Of a DNA stretch of 64,000 bases, positions 35,046 through 42,698 are shown one piece after another. The position numbers and the translations under genes are program-made. Each line of letters starts with the position of its first letter. The stretch's first letter is position 1. Where the stretch lies: positions 1-64,000 of the forward strand of contig JAYTOK010000029.1 of the NCBI GenBank assembly GCA_043747835.1, given 5' to 3'. The notes beneath the pieces are model-generated. The model did not search any database, was not told the DNA's origin, and saw only the letters and a program-made list of their open reading frames with translations. Source of the DNA: CADEED01 sp043747835 (GTDB taxonomy: Bacteria; Pseudomonadota; Gammaproteobacteria; Steroidobacterales; Steroidobacteraceae).

Positions 35046-35174
35046 ATGAAGGCTTCAAAATTTCTCGGCGTTGCCTTCGGCTATTTCGCGATCGGGATCG
35101 TTTTCCTGTCGATACTGGCAGCCGGTTTCGCGCTTTCGATCGACCTTGCGCAGTTCCGTTACACGGTTTTTTGA
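35046..35174 (+). CDS. 42-residue single-pass membrane peptide with C-terminal F-x-Y-x-x-F (DltX-like)
   Basis: A short ATG frame, 43 codons with TGA, just before the SGNH gene. The peptide starts M-K-A-S-K-F-L-G-V, has one hydrophobic helix (about residues 7-32) and ends Q-F-R-Y-T-V-F at the stop codon. Phe37, Tyr39 and Phe42 therefore form an F-x-Y-x-x-F tail. In Gram-positive D-alanylation the small protein DltX carries the same kind of tail, whose tyrosine is thought to receive the alanyl group from DltB and pass it to DltD. Helix placement puts the tail outside if the basic N-terminus stays in the cytosol. The gene is short enough to be missed by routine annotation. DltX identity is inferred from motif, size and neighbours. 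Confidence 0.75.
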   Translation: MKASKFLGVAFGYFAIGIVFLSILAAGFALSIDLAQFRYTVF

Positions 35175-35205
35175 ACGCTCGCTAGCCGAAGCGAGCTGGT
35201 TGTGG

Positions 35206-36228
35206 GTGAACGTCGATTGGCGCGCCCGCGCCTTCATTGCGGGAATGCTGCCGGCTGTGCTGTTCGCGGCGCTGCTCGCATGGGGCCCCGTCTGGCGCGC
35301 GTACTCGCTGCTGCCGCCGCAATCGCTGCGATCGGACCGGCTGCGCATCACTCATGACATCGCCGGAGTCTGGCGCGACGCCGTTCCGGACGTGCTCATA
35401 CTCGGGGGTTCGCAAGTTCGCGAGGCCATGCCCGACGCGAGTCTGCTGTCCGGCGACCTCACCACTGCGTGTCGCCGACCCATCCGGGTGTTCGTCGCCG
35501 CGTCGTCGTCCCAACTGCTCGAGACGAGTTGGGCGATCGCCGACCGATTCGAGACGCGCGCGCCCGCGCTCGTGATGATTGGACCGAACCTGCTGCGCGA
35601 TGTTTCGGACCGCGCGTTCGTGGAGCGGCTGGGACGCTCCCGATTCCTCATCCCCGAAGCGGCGTCGATGCCACGCGCCGCCGCCTGGCGACCCCAGACC
35701 GCGGTCGAGAGTCTGCAGGGACATCTCGGAATCGTGTTCGCCGACCTCGTGACTGTCGCCGGTCTGCGCGAGAACTCATCGCGCGCTTCGCCGGACGCCT
35801 TCGATTCGAATCAGCACAACTACCAACTCCCGGTACTCGATCGACACCGCAAACTCATCGACGCGCGCTACGCCGAACTGATCGCCTATCGACTGTCGGA
35901 TCGCGCGCTCGGCACGAACCTCGATGCATACAGCGCATTCGCGGGACAGATCCGGGCGCGCAAGGGGCGCGCCGTCTTCTTGCTCACGCCGACATCGCCG
36001 GAGTCGCGCGACGTGTATGACCGCGTCGATCGCCGATTCGGCGGAGCGGCGGTCACGCTGGCGCGCGCGGGTGACGTGCTCGATCTGCGCGCCGCGGTGC
36101 CCCTCGAGGCCGGAGACTTCTACGACACCGTACATCTCGTGCGTTCCGGAAGGCAGAAGCTCTGGCCGGCCCTGCGCGCGGCGCTTGCGCAGCGGTTGCC
36201 CGGCTGCACTTCGCCAGTGCCGCCGTGA
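35206..36228 (+). CDS. Membrane-anchored SGNH hydrolase-like protein (DltD/AlgJ-like role)
   Basis: A 340-residue protein with one N-terminal helix (around residues 12-32) and an extracytoplasmic SGNH domain. The nucleophile serine is probably Ser69 in V-L-I-L-G-G-S-Q-V-R-E, and the C-terminal catalytic pair is Asp307/His310 in F-Y-D-T-V-H-L. M-I-G-P-N-L-L-R may form the block with the oxyanion asparagine. DltD and the alginate acetylation proteins AlgJ/AlgX have this arrangement and work with an MBOAT partner. GTG 35206 is my start choice (31 bases after the peptide gene); TTG 35200 is possible. The stop overlaps the MBOAT GTG (GTGA). Confidence 0.78.
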   Translation: MNVDWRARAFIAGMLPAVLFAALLAWGPVWRAYSLLPPQSLRSDRLRITHDIAGVWRDAVPDVLILGGSQVREAMPDASLLSGDLTTACRRPIRVFVAASSSQLLETSWAIADRFETRAPALVMIGPNLLRDVSDRAFVERLGRSRFLIPEAASMPRAAAWRPQTAVESLQGHLGIVFADLVTVAGLRENSSRASPDAFDSNQHNYQLPVLDRHRKLIDARYAELIAYRLSDRALGTNLDAYSAFAGQIRARKGRAVFLLTPTSPESRDVYDRVDRRFGGAAVTLARAGDVLDLRAAVPLEAGDFYDTVHLVRSGRQKLWPALRAALAQRLPGCTSPVPP

Positions 36229-37883
36229 AGCGCAGTCTTTGCCTGTTGATGGTCCTGGTGCTGCTCGCAATCGTGGGAGGACTGGTCGCGCCTTACCGGC
36301 ACGTCACTCTCGAGGCCCGTGTCGTCAACCTGCGCGCGCCGGCCACCGCGGGGATTCCGGCGACGGTTCCGGTTCGACTCGTCGAGGAGGAGTCGCGGGT
36401 ACTGCGCCTCACCAACACCTCCGCCCGCCATGCGTTGGGTGGCGCGATCGTCGTGCGCGCGCGCGGTGCTGGATTGCTTGCGCTGTTCGGAGAGAGCGAA
36501 GGCGCAACCGGACTCGGTCCCGGCCATGCGCATTGTTCGGAGGCCGATGCGGCGGGAGTCTGGAGCTGCCGACTGCCGTTCCGCTTTCGCGGCGCGCGCT
36601 CCGTAGATCTTGCACCGGTCACGGGCCAGGTCGATGTGCTCGCGATCGACATCGACGTGCTGACCGCGGCGCCCGTGGCGCAGACCGGGCTCACCGCGCT
36701 GATGAGCCTGTTCGCGGTGCTGTCGGTGTTCGGTGCGGTCGCTGGCCTGCTCAAACTACCTGAGGGACCGCGCGCCGATGCGGCCGCGTTATTCGGCGCG
36801 GTGTGGCTGCTCGTGAGCGGCGGAATCGCGGGAGGAGCGCTGCTCGTACTCGTCGGGTGTCACTTCATCTCGTTGCGCGCGCAGATGTTGCGGTCGGACG
36901 CGATACGCGGCGCGACGTTCACCGTGAGCGTCGCGGTCGTGCTGTTCGCTACAGTCAAGATCGGATCGGCGGCGTGGATCGGGGGGTTCGCGAATCCCGG
37001 TGCGCTCAGTCTTGGCGTGCCGCTGGGAATGGCCTTCTTTCTCGTGCGCGCGCTCGATCTCTCGTTCCGGGTCGCGACACTCGAAGTCCGTTCCCTGAGT
37101 CCGCGCCAGTACGTGCGGTACATGCTGTTTCCGGCGACGCTGACCGCCGGGCCTATCTATACGCTGCGGCAGTTCGAGGCCGGCGCGAGCGACCGCGTCC
37201 GGTTGCAGGACTGGACAGCCGGGGCCGCCCGCATCGCGGTGGGCCTCGCCAAGAAATTGTTGGCCGAGTATCTGCTCGCGCGCGAGATCGGCCCCCGTCT
37301 GATTGCCGTCTACGGTGATCCAGGGGGCGTAGCGGTCGCCGAGCTGTGGCTCATGCTGCTGTCCAACGCGCTGTACGTGTACCTCGATTTCTCGGGCTAC
37401 TCCGACATCGCGATCGGGATCGGACGCCAGCTCGGCTGGCGCGTGCCGGAAAATTTCGACTTCCCGATCGTCGCGCGTTCCATGCGCGAATTCTGGCGGC
37501 GCTGGCACATCACGCTGTCCGCCTGGGTGGCCCGATGGGTGCATTTTTTCACGGCTTTCGAGCTGCGGCATTCGCCCGCCGCGCTGCAGGCCATCCTTCC
37601 CGTCGTCGCGAGTCTGCTGGTCATCGCGATGTGGCACGAGATCCAGTTGTCGTGGGTGGCATGGGGCGCGCATCACGCCACGGGAATCCTCGCCGGCGAT
37701 GCGCTGGGAGCGATCGCCACGATCGTGGTCGCGCGATTGCGCCTGCCGCGCGTGGTGGATGTAATCGTTTCGGCTGCTGGCATCGGCTGTGTATGGGCGT
37801 GGGTGGCACTCTCGCACTGCTTCACCCTCATCTCCGCGCCCGGTGCCGCCCTGCGTCTCTATGGACGCGCGTTCGGCGGCTAG
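36225..37883 (+). CDS. MBOAT-family O-acyltransferase with N-terminal periplasmic domain (DltB-like role)
   Basis: A 552-residue membrane protein. After one N-terminal helix there is a polar domain (about residues 25-145), then the MBOAT core. The core shows P-A-T-L-T-A-G-P-I, Y-L-D-F-S-G-Y-S-D-I-A-I-G, F-P-I-V-A-R-S-M-R-E-F-W-R-R-W-H-I-T-L-S (His428) and the catalytic-type His471 in A-M-W-H-E. MBOAT proteins of the DltB/AlgI/PatA group move acyl groups across the membrane to an extracellular acceptor. The extra N-terminal domain is unusual and may replace a separate partner. The last four bases overlap the end of the convergent ligase gene. Confidence 0.88.
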   Translation: MKRSLCLLMVLVLLAIVGGLVAPYRHVTLEARVVNLRAPATAGIPATVPVRLVEEESRVLRLTNTSARHALGGAIVVRARGAGLLALFGESEGATGLGPGHAHCSEADAAGVWSCRLPFRFRGARSVDLAPVTGQVDVLAIDIDVLTAAPVAQTGLTALMSLFAVLSVFGAVAGLLKLPEGPRADAAALFGAVWLLVSGGIAGGALLVLVGCHFISLRAQMLRSDAIRGATFTVSVAVVLFATVKIGSAAWIGGFANPGALSLGVPLGMAFFLVRALDLSFRVATLEVRSLSPRQYVRYMLFPATLTAGPIYTLRQFEAGASDRVRLQDWTAGAARIAVGLAKKLLAEYLLAREIGPRLIAVYGDPGGVAVAELWLMLLSNALYVYLDFSGYSDIAIGIGRQLGWRVPENFDFPIVARSMREFWRRWHITLSAWVARWVHFFTAFELRHSPAALQAILPVVASLLVIAMWHEIQLSWVAWGAHHATGILAGDALGAIATIVVARLRLPRVVDVIVSAAGIGCVWAWVALSHCFTLISAPGAALRLYGRAFGG

Positions 37884-39046
37884 CGCGGCAGGTCGAGATC
37901 GTCGAGCAAGGGCGCAGGCCAGCGTGCAAGGTCGACGCCGAAGTGCGCGAACATCCCGAACAACAGGCGTTCGTAACCCCAGCCGATACAGCCCGAGGAC
38001 AAGGGATTTGCCACGGCCGCGATGTCGAATGCCCGCGTCAGCGATTTCTGATGGTGGTTGAACGACGCGACGGCGAGCCAGCGCGCGTCGCCGACCTGGA
38101 TCTGCAATTCTCGCTTGAGCGCGAAGGCCGCCTGGAAAAACTGCTTGTTGCCGCTCGCGCCGGCGAAGAACGCGTCGGTCGCGGTCACCGCGCGGTGAGC
38201 CACGCCCCACCTCGAGAGAGCCGTGGATGTCCACTCGAGCCCGCGATCCAGCATGCCCAGCACCTCGACATCGGAACCGAAGCCGATCAACTCGCGCATG
38301 CGAAAAGTCTGCAGGCGGTCAAGTTTGTCGTTCGCGAGAATCTCGTGGCGGTGGCACACATTGACGGCTGTGATCTGGCGAAACCCGGCCATGCGAGCTC
38401 CGTTCAGAGACTCGAAACAGGGATAGCAGACGGTGGGCGCAAGCACCTGCGAGTGCTCCGCCAATCGCGCGGGCGCTTCGCCGATCTTGCCGACGAAATC
38501 GATCACTCCCATCGCATGCAGGCTCTCGGCCGAAAGGGCAGCGGGCGCGACGAACAAGGCGTGCTGTGGGAATGCGCGCAAGTAGCCGCATTGCATCAGG
38601 GTGCGGGTCGCGACAGTGGTCGGATAAGCCTCCGGCTCCGCGCCGGACGACGATGCGTATTCGCCGAGGAAGTGATCGAGGCGATTCATCAGATGCGCGA
38701 ACTTGCCCGCGTAGACGAATCGGGCTGGACCGGCCCAGCGCAAGGCCCCTTCGCGCAGCAGCGCTTCCGTCGGATCCGCCAGCCAGGACAGAGGCGGCGC
38801 GGGCCGCTCGAACAGCACGATTTCCGTCGCGTCGCGCAAGTCGCGACTGATAGTGGTGAGGAGGGCAATGGCGCCCGCGGTGAGCGCCTCGGCGCCTGTC
38901 TCGCCGCACTCAAGCCGGACGAGCCGCGCCTCGATGCTCGCGAGTCGCGCGCCGGGCAGATGATAGGGCAGGCCTTCGCGAAACTGCCGTTCCGCCGTCG
39001 CATCCCAACGCAGTTCGGCCGGAACCGTCACCTCGACGACGGTCAT
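37880..39046 (-). CDS. Amino acid:[carrier protein] ligase, class II seryl-tRNA synthetase-like
   Basis: A 388-residue protein resembling the catalytic core of class II aminoacyl-tRNA synthetases, without a tRNA-binding domain. Motif 2 is near C-H-R-H-E and R-L-Q-T-F-R-M-R-E-L; motif 3 is G-W-G-Y-E-R-L-L. Candidate zinc ligands are Cys207 (T-V-C-Y-P-C), Glu252 (R-M-R-E) and Cys353 (S-S-G-C-I-G). This matches the aaCL family (Bradyrhizobium Bll0957 and relatives), which loads glycine or alanine on a phosphopantetheinyl carrier protein rather than tRNA. The neighbour upstream is exactly such a carrier. ATG 39046 overlaps the carrier stop (ATGA). Confidence 0.87.
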   Translation of the reverse strand: MTVVEVTVPAELRWDATAERQFREGLPYHLPGARLASIEARLVRLECGETGAEALTAGAIALLTTISRDLRDATEIVLFERPAPPLSWLADPTEALLREGALRWAGPARFVYAGKFAHLMNRLDHFLGEYASSSGAEPEAYPTTVATRTLMQCGYLRAFPQHALFVAPAALSAESLHAMGVIDFVGKIGEAPARLAEHSQVLAPTVCYPCFESLNGARMAGFRQITAVNVCHRHEILANDKLDRLQTFRMRELIGFGSDVEVLGMLDRGLEWTSTALSRWGVAHRAVTATDAFFAGASGNKQFFQAAFALKRELQIQVGDARWLAVASFNHHQKSLTRAFDIAAVANPLSSGCIGWGYERLLFGMFAHFGVDLARWPAPLLDDLDLPR

Positions 39047-39291
39047 GGGGCGAGACGGATGCCGCGCGCAACGATCAACTCCTGGATCGCCGCGATCGAT
39101 TGCAGGCGCGCCGCTTCGAGCGCGGTCAGCGTGATTCCGAATCGCTTTTCGAGGCCAAGGATGATCGCGACGAAGGTGTGCGAGTCCCAGCCTTCGACGG
39201 TATCGGTCGTTGAGGCGACGGTCAGCTGCCCGGCGACTTCCGGCGACAGGACTTCGGCAAACACCGCGCGGACGCGTGCATCGATGCTCAT
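39043..39291 (-). CDS. Acyl-carrier-type protein, presumed aminoacyl acceptor (DltC-like role)
   Basis: An 82-residue acidic helical protein. The phosphopantetheine serine is Ser37 in G-W-D-S-H-T-F-V, the D-S-(L)-x-x-F motif of carrier proteins. It is coupled by ATGA overlaps on both sides, to the sulfotransferase-like gene before it and to the amino acid ligase after it. It is the expected partner of the SerRS-like ligase. A role as donor to the MBOAT protein encoded by the convergent operon is inferred from proximity and from the Dlt parallel. A 4'-phosphopantetheinyl transferase is not encoded in this window. Confidence 0.88.
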   Translation of the reverse strand: MSIDARVRAVFAEVLSPEVAGQLTVASTTDTVEGWDSHTFVAIILGLEKRFGITLTALEAARLQSIAAIQELIVARGIRLAP

Positions 39292-40142
39292 GGACTCGAC
39301 TCGGACTGGTTTGGAAGCGCGTAGCCTAACCTTTCCATCATCGGCCCCGCGAATTTGCAGAATGACGCGCGCTGCTCCGGCAACCAGATCGAGGGAGGTC
39401 CGAGAAGTTTCTGGCGGCGTGCATTTATGGGTTGCGAGAAAGTCGCTAGCGCCGCGGGTGACGGCACGCCATTCAACCCGAGGAATTGATGCAGGGATGC
39501 GTAGTGCGCGAACGGATCGCGGAAGAACTCCTCGAAGCGGATGACATGAGTGAGATGGGCCGGCCGGCGCGCGAGGGCGTCCACAATGAGCCGGTTGGTC
39601 TCCGCCCAAAGCCACGCATTGCGCTCGAGCTGATCGAGTTCTGGCCAGCGTGCGTCGAGAGCACTGCCGGCGCGTGGCGCGAGCCGGCCGAGAGAAACGT
39701 ATCGCTCGACGTCCGTGAGTGGTTTGTCCTTCGGCGGCCAGCCGACCGGCGCGGCATCCTCTCCATCAGACTCTGCCGCCGAGCGGACGAAGTCGACCCC
39801 ATTTCGGAAGAACACGATGATCGGGGCGGAGGGAAAGAGAGCGAATATGGCGTCCATGAATGGGGCGTAGTTGTAGGCGATGTCGCCGAAAGCCCGTCCG
39901 CCCGTGGCGTCAGCGACCTCCCTTAAGTCCCCTCGCCGCGCTGCGAATAGTGCTGCAGCATCCCCCGGCTTCTCGTACGCGAGTCGGTTCTCCAACGTCA
40001 GGAACCGGAGAACCTGTTTCCCGGCAGCTTCGCGATGTCGGAATTTTCCTTCGTGCGTGCACGTCACGCCGGGTTCCGCGTTCAGAGCATTGGTCACGGC
40101 CATGGTCCCGCATCGTCCTGCTCCGACCCCGAAAAAGATCAT
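39288..40142 (-). CDS. Sulfotransferase-family protein
   Basis: A 284-residue P-loop sulfotransferase-like protein. The 5'-phosphosulfate loop is G-A-G-R-C-G-T-M at the N-terminus and the 3'-phosphate block is probably F-F-R-N-G-V-D-F-V-R-S. It has P-x-x-H-Y-A-S-L-H-Q-F-L-G-L-like C-terminal features common in Sulfotransfer_1 proteins. I use ATG 40142; a TTG at 40181 would add 13 residues. It heads the operon with the carrier protein and ligase. It could sulfate the polysaccharide, or have been reshaped to serve another group transfer. Donor use is not shown by sequence. Confidence 0.75.
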   Translation of the reverse strand: MIFFGVGAGRCGTMAVTNALNAEPGVTCTHEGKFRHREAAGKQVLRFLTLENRLAYEKPGDAAALFAARRGDLREVADATGGRAFGDIAYNYAPFMDAIFALFPSAPIIVFFRNGVDFVRSAAESDGEDAAPVGWPPKDKPLTDVERYVSLGRLAPRAGSALDARWPELDQLERNAWLWAETNRLIVDALARRPAHLTHVIRFEEFFRDPFAHYASLHQFLGLNGVPSPAALATFSQPINARRQKLLGPPSIWLPEQRASFCKFAGPMMERLGYALPNQSESSP

Positions 40143-40181
40143 GGAACCGCGGCTCGAAGGGTGTCTGGAGGGTAGTCGCAA

Positions 40182-40579
40182 ATGAACGACAGACCGTGTC
40201 TAGCAGCTTGGCACGAAGTCAACGGCAAGGCAGTGAGAGAAATTGCGGTCTCGCGACACATCTTAAGATACGAAATTTATACGAATAGCCAGGGTCGAAG
40301 CGGCAATCTACGAATTCGCGGCTCCCCCTGATCGCAAAAGTCGCGCCGTGCGTGGACAATGCGCCCGCCTCGTCGGGCCGGTGCCCCCAGCACGGGTTGG
40401 TTAGGCGGCAGCGGAATTGCCCCGCGGGAGCGGGTCTGATCGGCTGAGCAGTCGGGTCGACGGCGCTGCTGTGAGAGTTTGCGCAGACATGACAGAAAGC
40501 AAGTGACTGAACTAGTTCGACATGATGATCCACGGATTCGGATAGCGCCGGCCACTGCAAGGCCGGTCAAGAGAAATAA
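40182..40579. other. 398-bp intergenic region with probable divergent promoters
   Basis: This gap separates the minus-strand sulfotransferase operon from plus-strand wbpM. I see no convincing gene in it. It is less G+C-rich than its surroundings around 40255-40290, where TTATAC (40277-40282) reads as a -10 on the plus strand and TATAAA (complement of 40276-40281) on the minus strand. A short palindrome TCTTAAGA lies at 40261-40268. No -35 is strong, and no terminator is evident. Confidence 0.4.
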
Positions 40580-42592
40580 GTGCCCAAACGCCTTCGTAGT
40601 CGCAGCGCAGTCCTGGTGCGCAAGCAATCGTTCTTCCTTGCACGCAGTCTTCGCCGGCTGACTCGCCGCTCCAAACAAGTGTTGATGCTGCTGGCGGATG
40701 CCGTCGCTATCCCGGGCGCGCTTCTGAGCGCCTTCGCGCTCCGCTCAGGCGAGGTCCCCGATTTCGCCAACGACGGCTTCTGGAGCCTTTGCCTCATCGC
40801 CGCCGTCGCGACGATTCCTGTCTTCATCCGGCTCGGCCTCTACCGCGCCGTCATCAGGTTCCTGGGTGCACAGGCCGCGCTTGCGATCGGCGCCGGCATG
40901 GCTTTCTCAACCGCCGTGCTGGCGGTCGTCAACGCGGCCTATCTTTCAAATCCGCTACCGATCGAAGTGTTCGCCATCTACTTCTGCGTCGGCATGATGT
41001 ACGTCGGCAGCACGCGATTTGGCGCGCGCGAGCTGTTGCGGCTGCGCATGTCGAGCGGCGATCCCGTGATCATCTACGGCGCCGGCGCGGCAGGCGCGCA
41101 GCTGTGCGTTGCTCTGCGCACCCGCGGCCAGTTCCGGCCAGTGGCCATCGTCGACGACAACACTGGCATGCACGGCGCCCGTCTGTTCGGTCTGCGCGTC
41201 ATGGCGCCGGACCGTCTACTCGACTTGCGCCGCCGCTATGGTTCCGCGCTTGTACTGCTCGCTATGCCGAGTTCGTCGCGCCGCCGCCGCCGCGACATCA
41301 TCGATCGGGTCAGCATGATGGGCTTCAAAGTCCAGACGGTGCCGGAGATCACAGAAATCGTCTCCGGGCGCGCCCGCCTCGAGGAAATCCGCGACATCGA
41401 AGTGCACGATCTGTTGGGCCGCGATCCTGTACCGCCGAACGCCGCCTTGTTAGGCGCCTGCGTGCGCGGTAAATCCATCCTCGTCACCGGCGCCGGCGGT
41501 TCGATCGGTTCCGAACTGTGCCGCCAGATCATGGAGCTCGCGCCGCGCCGCGTCGTGCTGCTCGAAGTCTCCGAGCTCGCGCTTTACCACATCGAACGCG
41601 AGCTGCGCGCTCACAACACGCGCCTCGGCGACCGCATCGAACTCGTGGCGTTGCTCGGCAACGCGCACCACAAACAGCGCGTGCGCGAGATCATGACGAC
41701 GTTCGCGATTCAAACCGTGTATCACGCCGCGGCGTACAAGCACGTCCCGATCGTCGAACACAACATGATCGAGGGCATCCACAACAACATCTTCGCCACG
41801 CACAACACGGCGGAAGCGGCGATGGAGTGCCGCGTCGAAACCTTCGTGCTCATATCCACCGACAAGGCCGTGAACCCGACGAACGTCATGGGTTGCACGA
41901 AGCGCGTCGCGGAGATGGTGTTGCAAGGCCTGCAGAAGCGCGGCGGAACCACGCGGTTCTGCATGGTGCGCTTCGGCAACGTGCTCGAGTCGTCGGGTTC
42001 GGTGGTGCCGCTGTTCCGCGAGCAAATCAAGAAGGGCGGGCCGATCACTGTCACCCACCCCGACGTCATCCGCTACTTCATGACCATCCCGGAAGCGGCG
42101 CAGCTCGTCATCCAGGCGGGCTCGATGGGTTCGGGCGGAGACGTGTTCGTTCTCGACATGGGCAGCCCGGTGCGGATCGCCGATCTCGCCAAGCGCATGG
42201 TCCAACTCGCTGGCTACACCGTGCGCGACGAGAAGACCCCCGAGGGGGACATCGAAATCCGTTTCACCGGTTTGCGTCCCGCCGAGAAACTCTTCGAAGA
42301 ACTGCTGATCGGCAAGAATGTGACCGGCACTGAACACCCGCGGATCCTCCGGGCGATGGAACACAGCCTGAGCTGGGAGCAAATCCGCCACGTGCTCGAT
42401 GACCTGGCCCAATGTTCCGTTCGCTTCGACTGCGAGCGGGCGCGCGAGATTCTTCTGCGCGCGGTTCCCGAATACCGTCCCACCGACAGGGTCCAGGATC
42501 ATGTCTGGCTGCAGGGTGGGTCCCGGGTCAGCGGCGCCGTCCTCTCGGACGACGAGAAAGTCCGGGAGCTGCGGCCCCGTCCCCCGGCCTGA
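40580..42592 (+). CDS. wbpM: UDP-HexNAc 4,6-dehydratase, membrane-bound WbpM/CapD family
   Basis: A 670-residue protein. The N-terminal ~150 residues carry four hydrophobic segments. A first Rossmann-like domain follows (I-I-Y-G-A-G-A-A-G), then the catalytic domain with V-T-G-A-G-G-S-I-G-S-E-L-C and the family motif L-I-S-T-D-K-A-V-N-P-T-N-V-M-G. This class dehydrates UDP-GlcNAc to the 4-keto-6-deoxy sugar, precursor of FucNAc, QuiNAc or bacillosamine derivatives. A wbpM gene next to wbpA/B/D/E/G-like genes reproduces Pseudomonas O-antigen layout. GTG start at 40580. Confidence 0.92.
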   Translation: MPKRLRSRSAVLVRKQSFFLARSLRRLTRRSKQVLMLLADAVAIPGALLSAFALRSGEVPDFANDGFWSLCLIAAVATIPVFIRLGLYRAVIRFLGAQAALAIGAGMAFSTAVLAVVNAAYLSNPLPIEVFAIYFCVGMMYVGSTRFGARELLRLRMSSGDPVIIYGAGAAGAQLCVALRTRGQFRPVAIVDDNTGMHGARLFGLRVMAPDRLLDLRRRYGSALVLLAMPSSSRRRRRDIIDRVSMMGFKVQTVPEITEIVSGRARLEEIRDIEVHDLLGRDPVPPNAALLGACVRGKSILVTGAGGSIGSELCRQIMELAPRRVVLLEVSELALYHIERELRAHNTRLGDRIELVALLGNAHHKQRVREIMTTFAIQTVYHAAAYKHVPIVEHNMIEGIHNNIFATHNTAEAAMECRVETFVLISTDKAVNPTNVMGCTKRVAEMVLQGLQKRGGTTRFCMVRFGNVLESSGSVVPLFREQIKKGGPITVTHPDVIRYFMTIPEAAQLVIQAGSMGSGGDVFVLDMGSPVRIADLAKRMVQLAGYTVRDEKTPEGDIEIRFTGLRPAEKLFEELLIGKNVTGTEHPRILRAMEHSLSWEQIRHVLDDLAQCSVRFDCERAREILLRAVPEYRPTDRVQDHVWLQGGSRVSGAVLSDDEKVRELRPRPPA

Positions 42593-42698
42593 CGGGTTCA
42601 CAGTTCCGCTCGTCTGACGGTGCGTCGCGGCACTCGTATCGGACGATTTCGTTAGAATTCCGCCCCTTGCGCCCATCCGGGCGCTTTTCAGGGTTGTT

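Noticed and set aside
37880..39046. A functional seryl-tRNA synthetase
   Set aside because: It lacks the N-terminal tRNA-binding coiled coil, shows aaCL-type candidate zinc ligands and is coupled to a carrier protein gene.
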